A stretch of 64,000 nt of DNA from contig DAIUFE010000003.1 in NCBI GenBank assembly GCA_036844765.1, forward strand, positions 35,706 to 99,705. The letters are read 5' to 3'. The notes below the pieces were generated by a model. It had not been told where the DNA came from, did no database searches, and saw only the letters and a program-made list of their open reading frames with translations. Source of the DNA: Thermocaproicibacter sp036844765 (lineage in GTDB: Bacteria; Bacillota; Clostridia; Oscillospirales; Acutalibacteraceae). Every line of letters starts with the position of its first letter. The stretch's first letter is position 1. The position numbers were made by a program, and so were the translations under genes. Shown here one piece after another: positions 63,386 to 64,000 of the stretch.

Positions 63386-64000
63386 TTATACGCGTCCCGC
63401 GATTCCGAGGATGCGCCGCAGGCGGTGGTAGACGCCGGAGCGGCTCAGGGGGGGCGAAAGGCGCTCGCCGAGCTCTCGCAGCGAAAGCTCCGGGTGGCGC
63501 AGACGCAGGTCCGCCACGGCGCGCAGCTCCTCCGGCAGGCGGGAAAAGCCGCGCGCGTCCCGGATCTTCCGGATCGCCAGCACCTCCTGAGCCGCGGCGG
63601 AGGCCGTTTTACCCAGGTTGGCCGTCTCGAAATTGGTCTGCCGGTTGACGTGGTTGCGCAGATCCTTGAGCATGCGCACCTGCAAAAGGCGCATGGAGGC
63701 GTCCTGCGCGCCGAGGTAGGAGAGGAAATCCGCCACGCGCTGCGCCCCTTTCACATAGACCACATAGGTCCCGCCGCGGCGGGAAAGACGCGGCTCCGTC
63801 TCCGGTCCGATGGGGTCCCTGGACAGACCGAGCAGGTCGTTCGCAAGGTTGCGGTGGGGCACGGAGAATTCCAGATGGTATTCCCGCCCGGGGTCGGCAA
63901 CGCTGCCGCAGGCCAGGAACGCGCCCCGCAGGAACGCGGCGCGGCAGCATTCGTTCTCCAGGTTGGCGAGGTTGATGCGCAGGCTGATCTCCCGCCCCGT
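63386..64000 (-). CDS. whiA: Sporulation/division regulator WhiA (5' end beyond window)
   Basis: The last ~204 codons of whiA are present; the frame is open to the window edge (…INLANLENECCRAAFLRGAFLACGSVADPGREYHLEF). The LAGLIDADG-like half includes VVYVKGAQRVADFLSYLGA, and the C-terminal HTH covers RDARGFSRLPEELRAVADLRLRHPELSLRELGERLSPPLSRSGVYHRLRRIL. WhiA in Firmicutes affects cell division, chromosome segregation and fatty-acid composition. It usually follows rapZ and yvcK; those genes would be upstream beyond the edge. The stop lies 23 bases before dnaE. Confidence 0.94.
   Translation of the reverse strand, partial: TGREISLRINLANLENECCRAAFLRGAFLACGSVADPGREYHLEFSVPHRNLANDLLGLSRDPIGPETEPRLSRRGGTYVVYVKGAQRVADFLSYLGAQDASMRLLQVRMLKDLRNHVNRQTNFETANLGKTASAAAQEVLAIRKIRDARGFSRLPEELRAVADLRLRHPELSLRELGERLSPPLSRSGVYHRLRRILGIAGRV

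Noticed and set aside
59895..63431. A 1178-codon open frame on the plus strand opposite dnaE
   Set aside because: High GC content leaves antisense frames open. The translation is low-complexity (V/H/R/D/A-rich) with no recognisable motif, while the minus-strand product is an unmistakable DnaE.

Overview
The window is a gene-dense, GC-rich (roughly 60-65 % by eye) stretch of a low-GC-type Firmicute chromosome, read as a spore-forming member of the Clostridia, most likely Oscillospirales/Ruminococcaceae-like. The evidence is an alpha/beta-type SASP, CotF-like coat proteins, the yabM-hup-rqcP-yabP-yabQ-divIC-yabR sporulation/division cluster with a sigma-E-type promoter, a CIRCE-controlled groESL operon, a tryptophan T-box, WhiA and a DnaE-type polymerase. 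The genus is inference. No rRNA, tRNA, CRISPR array, prophage or insertion sequence was recognised.

Layout. 1-2789: truncated gene for a very large secreted protein with four ~168-residue carbohydrate-binding-like repeats and a heparinase/alginate-lyase-like helical domain, on visibly lower-GC DNA. 3.1-11.8 kb, mostly minus strand: Crp/Fnr regulator, MATE exporter, MltG, two FAD oxidoreductases, a SASP, an unknown protein and an iron alcohol dehydrogenase. 12-13.8 kb: HD hydrolase, a solitary MazF/EndoA toxin, two coat proteins. 14-21.3 kb: a tight recJ-rel-MBL-hemZ-kinase operon. 21.4-26.3 kb: zinc-ribbon protein and the yab/divIC cluster. 26.4-31.2 kb: amidohydrolase with an unpaired fumarase alpha subunit, HPF, RNA methyltransferase, diacylglycerol-kinase-like protein. 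31.25-33.7 kb: groESL and a cold-shock gene. 34-39.5 kb: L,D-transpeptidase, glyoxalase-like protein, sbcDC. 39.5-45.9 kb: heterodimeric ABC exporter, PadR regulator, MFS transporter, TipA/MerR regulator. 46.2-53.5 kb: GH116 glycosidase, YgjP-type metalloprotease, DMT transporter, flavodoxin and HAD phosphatase, two lipoproteins. 53.8-64 kb, minus strand: Mrp ATPase, gpsA, T-box-controlled tryptophan ABC transporter, pfkA, dnaE and truncated whiA.

The most unusual feature is a family of seven ~100-bp intergenic inverted-repeat elements spread over 5-46 kb. Each full copy has a GC-rich central palindrome and related outer arms ending in AGCAATTCCAG / CTGGAAATGCT. They encode nothing and occur upstream, downstream and between genes; one ends six bases before the recJ start and another lies in the leader of the tipA-like gene. 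Regulatory points read directly from sequence include a MerR-type 19-bp-spacer promoter, a UGG-specifier T-box, a CIRCE element, a sigma-E-like promoter before yabP, a palindrome with a consensus antisense promoter downstream of padR, and a pair of minus-strand terminators with no gene in front of them.
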